The translations under genes and the position numbers were made by a program. This document shows, piece by piece, positions 24,186 to 33,486 of a stretch of 64,000 nucleotides of DNA. Every line of letters starts with the position of its first letter. Position 1 is the stretch's first letter. This DNA is from Kutzneria kofuensis (GTDB lineage Bacteria; Actinomycetota; Actinomycetes; Mycobacteriales; Pseudonocardiaceae): contig NZ_JACHIR010000001.1 of assembly GCF_014203355.1 (NCBI RefSeq), positions 6,450,038-6,514,037 of the forward strand. The letters run 5' to 3'. The notes beneath the pieces were generated by a model. It saw nothing but the letters and a program-made list of their open reading frames with translations, had not been told where the DNA came from and did no database searches.

Positions 24186-24199
24186 CGTTATCGACAACG
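24186..24199. promoter_or_regulatory. LacI operator between lacI-type and sugar ABC genes
   Basis: CGTTATCGACAACG is a nearly perfect palindrome with a central CG, as LacI-family dimers bind. It lies 25-38 bp upstream of the LacI start and directly before a TTGACA (24201-24206) that could be the -35 of the transporter promoter. Confidence 0.7.
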
Positions 24200-24294
24200 A
24201 TTGACACGAGGTCTCGACCGTCGCAGACTCAGGCACCAATCTGGGCCCGGAAGCCCGGTCCGGTTCGGCCGACGTCGTCAGGAGTGGACCAGTC

Positions 24295-25560
24295 ATGCGA
24301 AGGATCCGGCTGATCACGGTCACGATCGCCGCCGCGTTGCTCGCCGCCGCGTGCGGCTCGTCCGGAACCACCGGTTCCGGCGCGCTCACCTGGTGGCACA
24401 ACGGCACGTCCGACCCGCTCAAGAGCCTGTGGCAGTCGGTGGCCGACGGCTATCACGCCGCGCACCCGGACGTCACGATCTCCATCGATCCGATCCAGAA
24501 CGAGCAGTTCCAGACCAAGGTGCCGCTGGCGCTGCAGTCCGACTCGCCCCCCGGCGTCTACCAGCAGTGGGGTGGCGGCGGGGAGGCCAGCCAGATCAAG
24601 TCCGGCAAGGTGCTCGACCTGACGTCGGCGGTGTCGAGCTGGATCGGCACCCTCGGCAAGGCCGCCGAGGGCTGGCAGGTGGACGGCAAGCAGTACGGCG
24701 TGCCCTTCGACCTGCACGTGGTCGGTTTCTGGTACCGCAAGGACCTGTTCGCCAAGGCGCAGATCACCACACCGCCGGCGACCATGGCCGACTTCTACGC
24801 CGACATCGACAAGCTGCGCGCCGCCGGTGTCACGCCGGTCGCCATCGGCAGCAAGGACCGCTGGCCGGACGCCTTCTACTGGGACTACTTCGCGGTCCGC
24901 GAATGCTCAACGGACGTGGTCAAGCAGTCGATCAAGGCGCAGAAGCTGGACGACCCGTGCTGGCAGAAGGCCGGCGACGACCTCACCGCGCTGCTCGCCA
25001 AGAACCCGTTCCAGCAGGGCTTCCTCGGCACCCCGGCCCAGCAGGGCGCCGGCAGTTCGGCCGGCATGGTCGCCAACGGGCAGGCCGCGATGGAGCTGCA
25101 GGGCGACTGGGAGCCCGGCACCATGGCCGCCCTGACCGAGGACAAGGACTTCGCCAGCAAGCTCGGCTGGTTCCCGTTCCCGACGATCGAGGGCGGCGCC
25201 GGCGACCCGGGCGTCACGCTGGGCGGCGGTGACGGTTTCTCCTGCACCACGGTGGCCCCGCCGTCCTGCCCGGACTTCCTGAAGTACATCGACGGCGCCG
25301 AGGTGCAGACGAAGCTGGCCGCCGCCGGCATCGGCCTGCCGGTCAACCCGGACGCCGCTGGCGCCCTGAAGGACCCGACGCTGCGGCAGGTCTTCGACTT
25401 CAGCCGCAAGGCGACGTACATCCAGACCTACTTCGACATCGCCCTGCCGACCAACGTCGGGCAGGCGCTCGACGACGCCATCGCCAACTTCGTGGCGGGC
25501 AAGGGCACCGCGGCGAGCGTCGCGCAGTCGGTCGGCCAGGCGGCGACGGGGGACAAGTGA
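24295..25560 (+). CDS. Sugar ABC transporter substrate-binding lipoprotein
   Basis: A 421-residue family 1 extracellular solute-binding protein. A lipoprotein signal ends at Cys20 (LLAAACGS). The mature part has the usual N-terminal LTWWHNGTSD and the hinge PVAIGSKDRWPDAFYWDYFA. It captures an oligosaccharide outside the membrane and passes it to the two permeases encoded next. AGGAGTGG precedes the ATG. Control by the divergent LacI regulator is likely. The sugar is unknown; the GH3 partner suggests a beta-linked oligosaccharide. Confidence 0.93.
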   Translation: MRRIRLITVTIAAALLAAACGSSGTTGSGALTWWHNGTSDPLKSLWQSVADGYHAAHPDVTISIDPIQNEQFQTKVPLALQSDSPPGVYQQWGGGGEASQIKSGKVLDLTSAVSSWIGTLGKAAEGWQVDGKQYGVPFDLHVVGFWYRKDLFAKAQITTPPATMADFYADIDKLRAAGVTPVAIGSKDRWPDAFYWDYFAVRECSTDVVKQSIKAQKLDDPCWQKAGDDLTALLAKNPFQQGFLGTPAQQGAGSSAGMVANGQAAMELQGDWEPGTMAALTEDKDFASKLGWFPFPTIEGGAGDPGVTLGGGDGFSCTTVAPPSCPDFLKYIDGAEVQTKLAAAGIGLPVNPDAAGALKDPTLRQVFDFSRKATYIQTYFDIALPTNVGQALDDAIANFVAGKGTAASVAQSVGQAATGDK

Positions 25561-26438
25561 TCCGCAGGCGGCTGGAACTGGTCCTGCTGCTCGGCCCGGC
25601 GCTGCTGCTGTTCGTCGGCTTCGTGTTGGCGCCGATCGTCGTCGCCGCGTACTACAGCCTCTACGAATGGCAGGGGTTCGGCTCGCTGACGGACTTCGTC
25701 GGCATCGGCAACTACCGGGACGTGGTGACCGGCGCCGTGTTCCAGGGCGCCGTGGTGCACAACGTCGTGATCGTGGTGCTGTCGCTCGTCGTGCAGCTTC
25801 CGGTCAGCGTGGCGCTTGCGCTGCTGCTGAACCGGAAGCTGCGCGGCCGGGGCGCGCTGCGGCTGGTGGTGTTCGCGCCGTACGTGCTGTCCGAGGCGAC
25901 GACCGCCGTGATCTGGCTGCTCATCCTGCAACCCGGCGGCTTCGTCGACCAGGCTCTGACCTTTCTCGGCCTGCACGGCGCGATCCGCCAGTGGCTGGCC
26001 GATCCCAAGGTCGTGCTGCTGACGCTGTTCGTGGTGATCACGTGGAAGTACATCGGCTTCGGCATCATCCTGCTGCTGGCCGGGCTGCAGGGCATTCCCC
26101 GTGAGCTGCACGAGGCCGCCGCGCTGGACGGCGCGTCGGCCTGGCAGGCGACCCGGAGCGTGGTGCTTCCCCTGCTGGGGCCCACGATCCGGATCTGGAT
26201 CTTCCTCAGCGTGATCGGCTCGCTGCAGGTGTTCGACGTCGTGTGGATCATGACCCTGGGCGGGCCGGCCAACGCATCGACGACGATGGCCACCTACCTC
26301 ATCGACCACGGCTTCAAGCGCTACGAGTTCGGCTACGGCAGCGCGGTCGCGGTCGTCCTGTTCATCATCTGCTTCGCGTTCGCGCTGCTGTACCAGAGGT
26401 TCGCGCTGCGCAGGGACACCGAAGGGGCATTGAGGTGA
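25557..26438 (+). CDS. Sugar ABC transporter permease (MalF type)
   Basis: A 293-residue protein with six predicted membrane helices and the EAA loop (EAAALDGASAWQATRSVVLP) that contacts the ATPase. The GTG start overlaps the binding protein stop (GTGA). Together with the next gene it forms the membrane channel. No ATPase gene is found in the locus. Confidence 0.92.
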   Translation: MIRRRLELVLLLGPALLLFVGFVLAPIVVAAYYSLYEWQGFGSLTDFVGIGNYRDVVTGAVFQGAVVHNVVIVVLSLVVQLPVSVALALLLNRKLRGRGALRLVVFAPYVLSEATTAVIWLLILQPGGFVDQALTFLGLHGAIRQWLADPKVVLLTLFVVITWKYIGFGIILLLAGLQGIPRELHEAAALDGASAWQATRSVVLPLLGPTIRIWIFLSVIGSLQVFDVVWIMTLGGPANASTTMATYLIDHGFKRYEFGYGSAVAVVLFIICFAFALLYQRFALRRDTEGALR

Positions 26439-27310
26439 CCGTTGCCCACCTCCCGGCCGCATCACCCGCCGCTGTCACCGAGCGGCGTGCCACGGTGAAG
26501 CCCGCCACCGTACTCGCCTACCTGGCCGCGATTCTGGTCGTCGGCATCACCGTGGTGCCGCTGCTGTTCGTGGTGGTCGGCGGCTTCCGCACCACCGCGC
26601 AGGTCAACGCCGCTCCCGTGGGGTGGCCGAGCCCGTGGGTGATCGACAACTACGTGGCGATCCTCGGGACGTCGGCCTTCTGGCACTTCCTGTGGAACAG
26701 CGCGGTGATCGCCGTCATCGCCACCGCGCTGGCGGTCGGGTTGGGCGCGATGGCGGGATTTGCCCTGTCGCGCTACCGGTTCCGCGGCCGGGAGGCGTTG
26801 TACGGGCTGTTCACGGTCGGCCTGTTGTTCCCGCTGGCGGTGGCGTCGCTGCCGCTCTACCTGCTGCTGAGGCAGATCGGGTTGCTGGAGAACCCGCTGG
26901 GCGTGGCCATTCCGGAGGCGGCCTTCTCGTTGCCGGTGACGATCCTGATCCTGCGGCCGTTCATGCTGGAGATCCCCCAGGAAGTGGAGGACGCGGCCAT
27001 CCTGGACGGGGCGTCTCGGCTGGGGTTCTTCTGGCGGATCCTGCTGCCGCTGTCGATGCCGGCACTGAGCACGGTGACGGTGCTGGCCTTCGTCACCAGC
27101 TGGAACGCCTATCTGTTGCCGCTGCTGGTGTTCAACGACCAGTCGCACTTCACGCTGCCCCTCGGCGTCGCCACCTTCCAGTCCCAGTACTCGCAGGACA
27201 CGGCCCGGATCCTGGCCTTCACGACGTTGTCGATGGTGCCGGCGCTGGGTGTGTTCGTGCTGGCGGAACGCCGGATCGTCGGCGGGTTGAGCGGCTCGGT
27301 GAAGGGATGA
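26435..27310 (+). CDS. Sugar ABC transporter permease (MalG type)
   Basis: A 291-residue permease with six predicted helices and an EAA loop (EDAAILDGASRLGFFWRILLP). The GTG start overlaps the preceding stop (GTGA). As in other actinobacterial sugar importers of this family, the energising ATPase is probably a shared MsiK-type protein encoded elsewhere. Confidence 0.92.
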   Translation: MTVAHLPAASPAAVTERRATVKPATVLAYLAAILVVGITVVPLLFVVVGGFRTTAQVNAAPVGWPSPWVIDNYVAILGTSAFWHFLWNSAVIAVIATALAVGLGAMAGFALSRYRFRGREALYGLFTVGLLFPLAVASLPLYLLLRQIGLLENPLGVAIPEAAFSLPVTILILRPFMLEIPQEVEDAAILDGASRLGFFWRILLPLSMPALSTVTVLAFVTSWNAYLLPLLVFNDQSHFTLPLGVATFQSQYSQDTARILAFTTLSMVPALGVFVLAERRIVGGLSGSVKG

Positions 27311-27314
27311 GGAT

Positions 27315-27357
27315 CGGCCGAAAGTAAGAGGCGAATCCGTCCGTCGGCAGAGGCGGC
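27315..27357 (+). promoter_or_regulatory. Conserved upstream element, copy 1
   Basis: CGGCCGAAAGT, then CCGTCC, GGC and GAGGCGG at the same spacing as in the copy at 29593. Each copy begins exactly 72 bp before an ATG. The likely role is a shared activator or response-regulator site with a leaderless start. Confidence 0.6.
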
Positions 27358-27386
27358 CGCGACACTCCAGCCGTGACGATACGGGC

Positions 27387-27782
27387 ATGACGATGAGCCG
27401 CCTGATTCCGATGGTCACTCTGGTCGCGGTCGGCGGTGGCCTGCTCGCCGGATGCGGCAACAAGAGCTACACCTACGAGGTCGCGCTCCAGGTCACCGGC
27501 CAGGGCTCCGCCGAGGTCACGATCGAGTACCCGACCCAGCCGGGCAACTCCGACAACAAGAAGCCGGACAGCACGCCGAAGAAGACCACCACCATCGAGA
27601 CCCTGCCGTTCCACCAGAAGGTCCTCGCCGCCGGCCTCGGGCACGTGTCGGTGTCGGCCAAGTCGGCCGACGGCAAGCCGGTCGGCTGCGCCGTCACGAT
27701 CGAGAAGGACAGCCCGATCACCAGGGACGGCAAGGGCACGGTGCAGTGCGACGCCGACATCACCGAGAGCACCGACAACTGA
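27387..27782 (+). CDS. Small lipoprotein, MmpS-like fold possible
   Basis: A 131-residue protein with a clear lipobox (LLAGC, Cys23), so it should be anchored to the outer face of the membrane. The mature part (YTYEVALQVTGQGSAEVTIEY, a Lys/Thr-rich stretch, then GHVSVSAKSADGKPVGCAVTIE) has the beta-sandwich pattern seen in MmpS-type accessory proteins; this is a weak resemblance. It shares its upstream element with the ABC exporter at 29.7 kb, suggesting co-regulation and perhaps a role in sensing or supporting that exporter. Confidence 0.8.
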   Translation: MTMSRLIPMVTLVAVGGGLLAGCGNKSYTYEVALQVTGQGSAEVTIEYPTQPGNSDNKKPDSTPKKTTTIETLPFHQKVLAAGLGHVSVSAKSADGKPVGCAVTIEKDSPITRDGKGTVQCDADITESTDN

Positions 27783-27790
27783 CGTGCGGG

Positions 27791-28435
27791 TCAGCGGTCG
27801 ACGATTCCCGACTGCCAGGCCCACATCGCGATCTCGACCCGGTTGCGGGCGGTCAGCTTCGCCTGCACGTTGCCCAGATGCGTCTTCACGGTGCCGACGG
27901 AGATGAACAGCCGCCCGGCGATCTCGGTGTTCGTCAACCCCTTGGCCACCAACCGAACGACGTCGAGCTCGCGGGCGGACAGGTCGGCGGCGGGCGGCGG
28001 CGCCGACGGGGAACTGAGCTGCCGCAACAACTTCACCGTGATCGCTGGGCTGACGAGGGCCTCGCCGGCGGCGGCCGCGCGGACGGCCTCGACCAGCAGG
28101 GCGGCGCCGGAGTCCTTGAGCAGGAAACCGTACGCGCCGCCGCGCAACGCCTGGTACACGTACTCGTCGTCGTCGAAGGTGGTCACCACGACCACCCTCG
28201 GCGCGGCGACCCGCCCGGGCTTGGTCAGCTGCCGCAACGCCTGCAGGCCGTCCATCTTCGGCATCCGGATGTCCATCAGCACGACGTCCGGGGAAAGCCG
28301 GTCGGCCAGCTCCACCGCGTGCACGCCGTCGACCGCCTCGCCGATGACCTCGATGTCGTTCTCGGCCGCCAGGATCATGGCGATGCCGGCCCGGATCATC
28401 GCCTGGTCGTCGGCGATCAGCACCTTGACGGTCAC
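27791..28435 (-). CDS. NarL/LuxR-type response regulator
   Basis: A 214-residue protein with a receiver domain (LIADDQAMIRAG, phosphoacceptor Asp55 in VVLMDIRMPK) and a C-terminal LuxR helix-turn-helix (SARELDVVRLVAKGLTNTEIA, SVGTVKTHLGNVQAKL). GTG 28435 begins one base after the kinase stop; the frame open to 28513 is inside the kinase gene. Partner of the adjacent kinase, and the probable binder of the repeated upstream element. Confidence 0.94.
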   Translation of the reverse strand: MTVKVLIADDQAMIRAGIAMILAAENDIEVIGEAVDGVHAVELADRLSPDVVLMDIRMPKMDGLQALRQLTKPGRVAAPRVVVVTTFDDDEYVYQALRGGAYGFLLKDSGAALLVEAVRAAAAGEALVSPAITVKLLRQLSSPSAPPPAADLSARELDVVRLVAKGLTNTEIAGRLFISVGTVKTHLGNVQAKLTARNRVEIAMWAWQSGIVDR

Positions 28436-28436
28436 G

Positions 28437-29573
28437 TCAGTTCCCTCCCACCGGCAGGCTCGCCTCGACCACCCAGCCGCCGGCGGCGCCCGGTCCGGCC
28501 TTGATGCTGCCACCCACCGCGGCCACGCGTTCGCCCAGCCCCCGCAGCCCGAAGCCGCCGCGGCCGGCGTGCCGGGCCCGGCCGTCGTCGGCGACCAGCA
28601 CCCGCACCCATTCCCCGGAACGGGAAATCTCCACCCGCACCTCCCGTGCCGCGTCGGAATGCTTGCGCACGTTGGTCAACGCCTCCATCACCACTCGGTG
28701 CACAGTGGACTGCAGCTCGGCCGGCAGCCCGTCGAACTCGCCGTCCAACGACAAGGTCGCGGACGGCCCGAACTCGGTGACGAGCCGTTCGACGTCGGCG
28801 ATCGTCGCGGGTGGACTGAAATCCGTGCCGGCGTCGGCGTCGCGCAGCAGGCCGACCATGCGCCGCATGGTCGCCATCGCCTCGGTGCCGGCCTGCTCGA
28901 TCCGTTCCAGCGCGGGCAGCACCAGCTCCGGCTTCTTCTCGGCCATCGCCCGCGCCCCCTGCGCCAGCAGGACGATGCCGGTGACGTGGTGGCCGACGTA
29001 GTCGTGCAGGTCGCGGGCGAACTCGGCCCGCTGGGCCAGCCGGATCGCGGCGGCCTGCCGCTCCCGGCTGATCCCGACCAGCCGGGCGGCCAGCCCGGCG
29101 GCGATCGACACCACCAGCAGCAGGGACAGCGCCAGCGCGGCGATCACGTTGAGGTCGCTGCTGCGCGGCAGGATCGGCTGCAGCACCACGGCCGCCGCCA
29201 GCACCGGCACGGTGACCGCCGCCAGCGCGGTCCGGCCGCGCCAGGCGACCAACGCGATCAGCCAGCACAGCGCGACCGTTGCCGTGAAGGCGAACGGCGC
29301 TCGGCGGTCGGCCGTGCCCGCGGTGAGGACCGTGGCGGCGAACGTGGTCATGGCCGGCAGCAGCGCCACGACCGGCAGCGTCACCGGCCCCAGGCCGGGA
29401 CCGGCCAGCGCGACCAGGCCGGCCAGCATGCCGGAGCCGAGCTGGATCACGCCGAGCGGATCGTCGCGGATGGTGCCGGCCAGGTAGTCGACGGCGCCGA
29501 GCGTGAGCAGCAGGGCGGCGCCGGCCAGCCAGCACAGTGCCCACAGGTAGCGCATGTGGGGCAGCGTAGTCAT
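28437..29573 (-). CDS. Sensor histidine kinase (HisKA_3, NarL partner)
   Basis: A 378-residue kinase with about five to six N-terminal membrane helices, little extracytoplasmic sequence, then the H-box EFARDLHDYVGHHVTG (His190) and an HATPase domain (ALTNVRKHSDAAREV; GRGGFGLRGLGERV). Kinases of this intramembrane-sensing kind often detect membrane stress or peptide antibiotics together with an ABC exporter, which is encoded divergently. Start ATG 29573 or 29555; the longer frame to 29699 would overlap the exporter gene. Confidence 0.92.
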   Translation of the reverse strand: MTTLPHMRYLWALCWLAGAALLLTLGAVDYLAGTIRDDPLGVIQLGSGMLAGLVALAGPGLGPVTLPVVALLPAMTTFAATVLTAGTADRRAPFAFTATVALCWLIALVAWRGRTALAAVTVPVLAAAVVLQPILPRSSDLNVIAALALSLLLVVSIAAGLAARLVGISRERQAAAIRLAQRAEFARDLHDYVGHHVTGIVLLAQGARAMAEKKPELVLPALERIEQAGTEAMATMRRMVGLLRDADAGTDFSPPATIADVERLVTEFGPSATLSLDGEFDGLPAELQSTVHRVVMEALTNVRKHSDAAREVRVEISRSGEWVRVLVADDGRARHAGRGGFGLRGLGERVAAVGGSIKAGPGAAGGWVVEASLPVGGN

Positions 29574-29592
29574 TCCGGCCGGGGCCGCAGGT

Positions 29593-29635
29593 CGGCCGAA
29601 AGTCATAGCCGGACCCGTCCTTGGGCCGAGGCGGC
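29593..29635. promoter_or_regulatory. Conserved upstream element, copy 2
   Basis: The same blocks as at 27315 (CGGCCGAAAGT, CCGTCC, GGC, GAGGCGG) with identical spacing, 72 bp before the ABC ATPase ATG and between it and the divergent kinase gene. Best candidate binding site of the response regulator. Confidence 0.6.
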
Positions 29636-29664
29636 GGGTGGACCGCAGCGGCGAGCCTGGGCGC

Positions 29665-30329
<665 letters not shown>

Positions 30330-30333
<4 letters not shown>

Positions 30334-32663
30334 ACTTCGTCGCCACTCACCTGCGGGGCGTGCTGCGCAAGCCGGCCCGGCTCGCGCTGACCGGCGTCGC
30401 CATCGCCGTCGCGGCCTTCTTCGCCACGGCGGCGATGTTGACCCACGACATCGCCAAGGAGACGGCGTACGCGACGATCACCGCCATTCCGTCCGGTGTG
30501 GACGAAGTGGCGGAGCCCGATGGCAGCGAAGCCTCGGCGCAGCTGAACAAGGTCCGGCACGAGCCCGGTGTCGTGGAGGCGACCGGCCGCATGGTGGTGC
30601 CGCTGACCGTTGGCGGAAAGCGGATCGTGCTCACCGCCGATCCGGGATCGGGGCCGCTGAGCCGGATCCGCGTCGCCTCGGGCACGTATCCCCAGTCCGC
30701 CAACCAGATCGCCGCCTCGACCACATCCGGGCTGAAGATCGGCTCGACCGTGCCGGTGGGCGGGAAGTCGTTGACGGTCACGGCGATCGTCGACGCCCCG
30801 TCCGCCGATGGGCCCGCGGCGTACATGACGGACACCAACCTGCTCGCGGTCACGCCGGCTCGGCTCGACCGGATCGACATCAGGGGATCGGCGCCGCTGT
30901 GGGGCGCCAAGAGCGCGGACGACGCTCGGGCGGAGGCGATCGCCGGCGTTGACAGCAAGGTGGAGAGGTTGCTGGCGGTGCTGACGGCGTTTGTCGTCGT
31001 CGCGGTGATCGCCGCGCTGCTCATGGCCACCTCGACGTTCCGCATCGTGTTCGCGCAGCGGATGCGGCAGACCGCGCTGCTACGGGCGGTCGGCGCGCCG
31101 CGGCGGAAGCTGGTGTGGGCCTTCGTCGCCGAGGGGGCGCTGGTCGGGTTCGTCGCCGGTCTCGTCGGCACGGCGGCAGCCATCGGCGCGGGTTTCCTGG
31201 TGGCACGACTGCTCGGCGTGAGCGGACCGGGACCGGCGTTGCCGTTCACATCGCTCGTGGTCCTGGCATCGATTCTCGTCGCGCTGCTGGCCGCGGTCAC
31301 ACCGGCGCAGTCCGCCACCAGGATTTCGCCGCTGGAGGCGTTGCGGGTCACCGACACCGAGCGTGATTCGTCGACGGCGAGCCGGCTGCGGGTGGTCACG
31401 GGTGTGCTGTTGCTGGCCGCTGCGGGGTTGGTGTCGTACAAGGCCTTCGGCGACGGCATCACCGCCACGTCCCGGCCGGGCGGCGCGGTTCTGCACTTCC
31501 TGCTGCTGACCATCGCCAGCGGCACGCTGACCTTCTGTGCCCTCCTGGCGCTGGGGCCGGTGTTGCTACGACCCGTGCTGCGCGGCATCAACGCCGTGCT
31601 TGCGCCGCTCGGGCCGACCGTTCGCCTTGCTGTGCAAGGAGTTGGCGGTGCGCCCCGACGTGCGGCGGCCGTGTCGGCGGTGGTCGCGCTGGGAACTGGG
31701 CTGCTGACGGGCGTGCTGGTCGGCGGCGAGACCGTGCGCACCTTCAACGATGCCCAGCTCGCGGCGGCGTTCCCGGCCGATGTCGAGGTGAGCGGGCTGA
31801 CGGAGGACGAGCCGATCCCCGATGCCGTGCTGGCCAGGCTGACCGGCCTGAAGTACCGGGTCGCGCGGGAGGACGTCGTGACCAACGGTTCCCCCACCAA
31901 CCTGGAGGTGTCCGATGTGGACATCAAGAAGCTGCCGCTGCTCGGCCAGATCCGGACCACGGTGGGCGCTCTGGACGACCTCGGGCCCGGCCGGGCGGCG
32001 GTCTCGGCCAAGTACGCCGAGATACTGAAGGTCAAGCTCGGCGACACCATCTCCCTCGGTGACCTGCACATCCGGGTGGCCGCCATCGTCGTGGGGGACC
32101 TCATCGCCGGTCACGGGCTGGTGATCGACCACACGGACCTGAGCCGGGCCGGCGTGCCGGAGCGGCCGACGAACGTGCTGCTGACCACGGATTCCCCGCA
32201 GAGCTACGGCGACAGCGTCAAGGTCGACGTGCTGTCCCGGTACCGGGACCAGCAGCGTGATCTCGTCGCCTCGCTGGAGATTCTCGCCCTGGCGGTGCTC
32301 GCGCTCACGCTCCTGATCGCGATCGTCGGCGTCGGCACGACCGCCGCGCTGTCGGTGGTCGAGCGGCGGCGGGAGTCGGGGATGCTGCGCGCGATCGGCC
32401 TGACCCGGCTCGCCCTCGGCGGCATCACCGTGTCGGAAGCCGCGCTGCACGGCGTGATCGGCGTCCTGTTCGGACTGATCATCGGCATCCCGCACGCGTG
32501 GCTGGCGGTGCTGTCACTCGGCCTCGGCGCGCCACTCACCGTGCCGGTGCCGACGCTGCTGGGAGCCGGTGCTGGCCTGGTCGTGCTGACGATGACCGCC
32601 GGCTTGCTGCCCGCGCGGCGGGCAGCCCGGGAAAGCCCGGTCACGGCGATGCGGGTCGACTGA
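30330..32663 (+). CDS. FtsX-like ABC permease
   Basis: A 777-residue permease with an N-terminal membrane helix, an extracytoplasmic domain (about 50-205), a three-helix FtsX block (about 210-340), a second large extracytoplasmic segment and a C-terminal FtsX block (TTAALSVVERRRESGMLRAIGLTR). This is the mechanotransmission-type layout used in antibiotic-peptide export or lipoprotein handling. With the ATPase and divergent two-component system it resembles a Bce/Lia-like stress module; that function is inferred. Confidence 0.93.
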
Positions 32664-32666
32664 CCC

Positions 32667-33029
32667 TCACAGGTCGGGCAGCGGGTCCGGCGGCAGCTCG
32701 CCGGCCCCGCGCTCCAGGTCGGCGGCGTTGACCACGGCGATGTACTCCTCGTCCAGTTCGTAGCTGAAGCCGCCGAGCGTGAACCGCGCGCCCAGGTGCG
32801 TCTCGACCGGGCCGAGCCGGGTCTGCCTCGGGAACTCCGCCTCCAGCGTCTTGGGCACGGTCCGGCTCCAGTGCCCGGTGGACAGCACCTTCAGCGCTTT
32901 GTCGCTGACGACGACCAGCACGTACGGCCGCGAGCTCGTCGACAGCACCGCCGGGAAGATGTAGCGGATCTCGTCGTCGGGGTCGAGGAACGTGCGGGCG
33001 GCGGCGCGTACTTTCTCGGAGACCGGCAT
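32667..33029 (-). CDS. Conserved hypothetical protein (120 aa)
   Basis: A compact soluble protein without recognised motifs: MPVSEKVRAAARTFLDPDDEIRYIFPA, then alternating strands (YVLVVVSDKALKVLST, RFTLGGFSYELD) that suggest a PH-like beta barrel. No signal peptide or membrane segment. Its start lies 34 bp from the divergent VOC gene. Codon use and the clean open frame support a real gene; no function can be proposed. Confidence 0.7.
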   Translation of the reverse strand: MPVSEKVRAAARTFLDPDDEIRYIFPAVLSTSSRPYVLVVVSDKALKVLSTGHWSRTVPKTLEAEFPRQTRLGPVETHLGARFTLGGFSYELDEEYIAVVNAADLERGAGELPPDPLPDL

Positions 33030-33063
33030 GACGGGAGCGTAGAGCCGTGCCAGGCTGTGTGTC

Positions 33064-33486
33064 GTGGAAACCGTGCCGAACTTCCGTCAGGTCGTCCTCG
33101 ACACCACCGACGCCCGCGGGCTGGCCGAGTTCTACCGTCAGCTCCTCGGCCTGCACTACCGGCCGGGCGATGAGCCGCCGGCGGCCGGCGAGCCCGACCC
33201 GCTCGGCCGCGACTGGCTGGTGCTGCGCAACCCCGGTGGCGCACAGATCGCGTTCCAGCAGGTGGACGAGCTGCCCGAGGCCACGTGGCCGGAGGGCGAG
33301 CACCCGCAGCAGCTGCACCTCGACCTGACCGTGCCGACTGTCGAGGACCTCGCCGCCGTGCACGACAACGCGCTGCGGCTCGGGGCCCGGCTGCTGCTCG
33401 ACCGGTCGAAGGATCCGCAGGAGCCGCTGTACGTGTACGCCGACCCGTCCGGGCACCCGTTCTGCGTGTTCGTCGCCCCGAACTAG
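33064..33486 (+). CDS. VOC (glyoxalase/bleomycin-resistance) family protein
   Basis: A 140-residue protein with two beta-alpha-beta-beta-beta halves: FRQVVLDTTDARGLAEFYRQLLGL and QLHLDLTVPTVEDLAAVHDNALRLGA, ending PLYVYADPSGHPFCVFVAP. Possible metal ligands are His104 or neighbours in QQLHLDL and a Glu/Asp near the C-terminus. VOC proteins include lyases, dioxygenases and drug-binding proteins, so the reaction is open. Start GTG 33064. Its stop shares CTAG with the convergent pseudokinase stop. Confidence 0.85.
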   Translation: METVPNFRQVVLDTTDARGLAEFYRQLLGLHYRPGDEPPAAGEPDPLGRDWLVLRNPGGAQIAFQQVDELPEATWPEGEHPQQLHLDLTVPTVEDLAAVHDNALRLGARLLLDRSKDPQEPLYVYADPSGHPFCVFVAPN

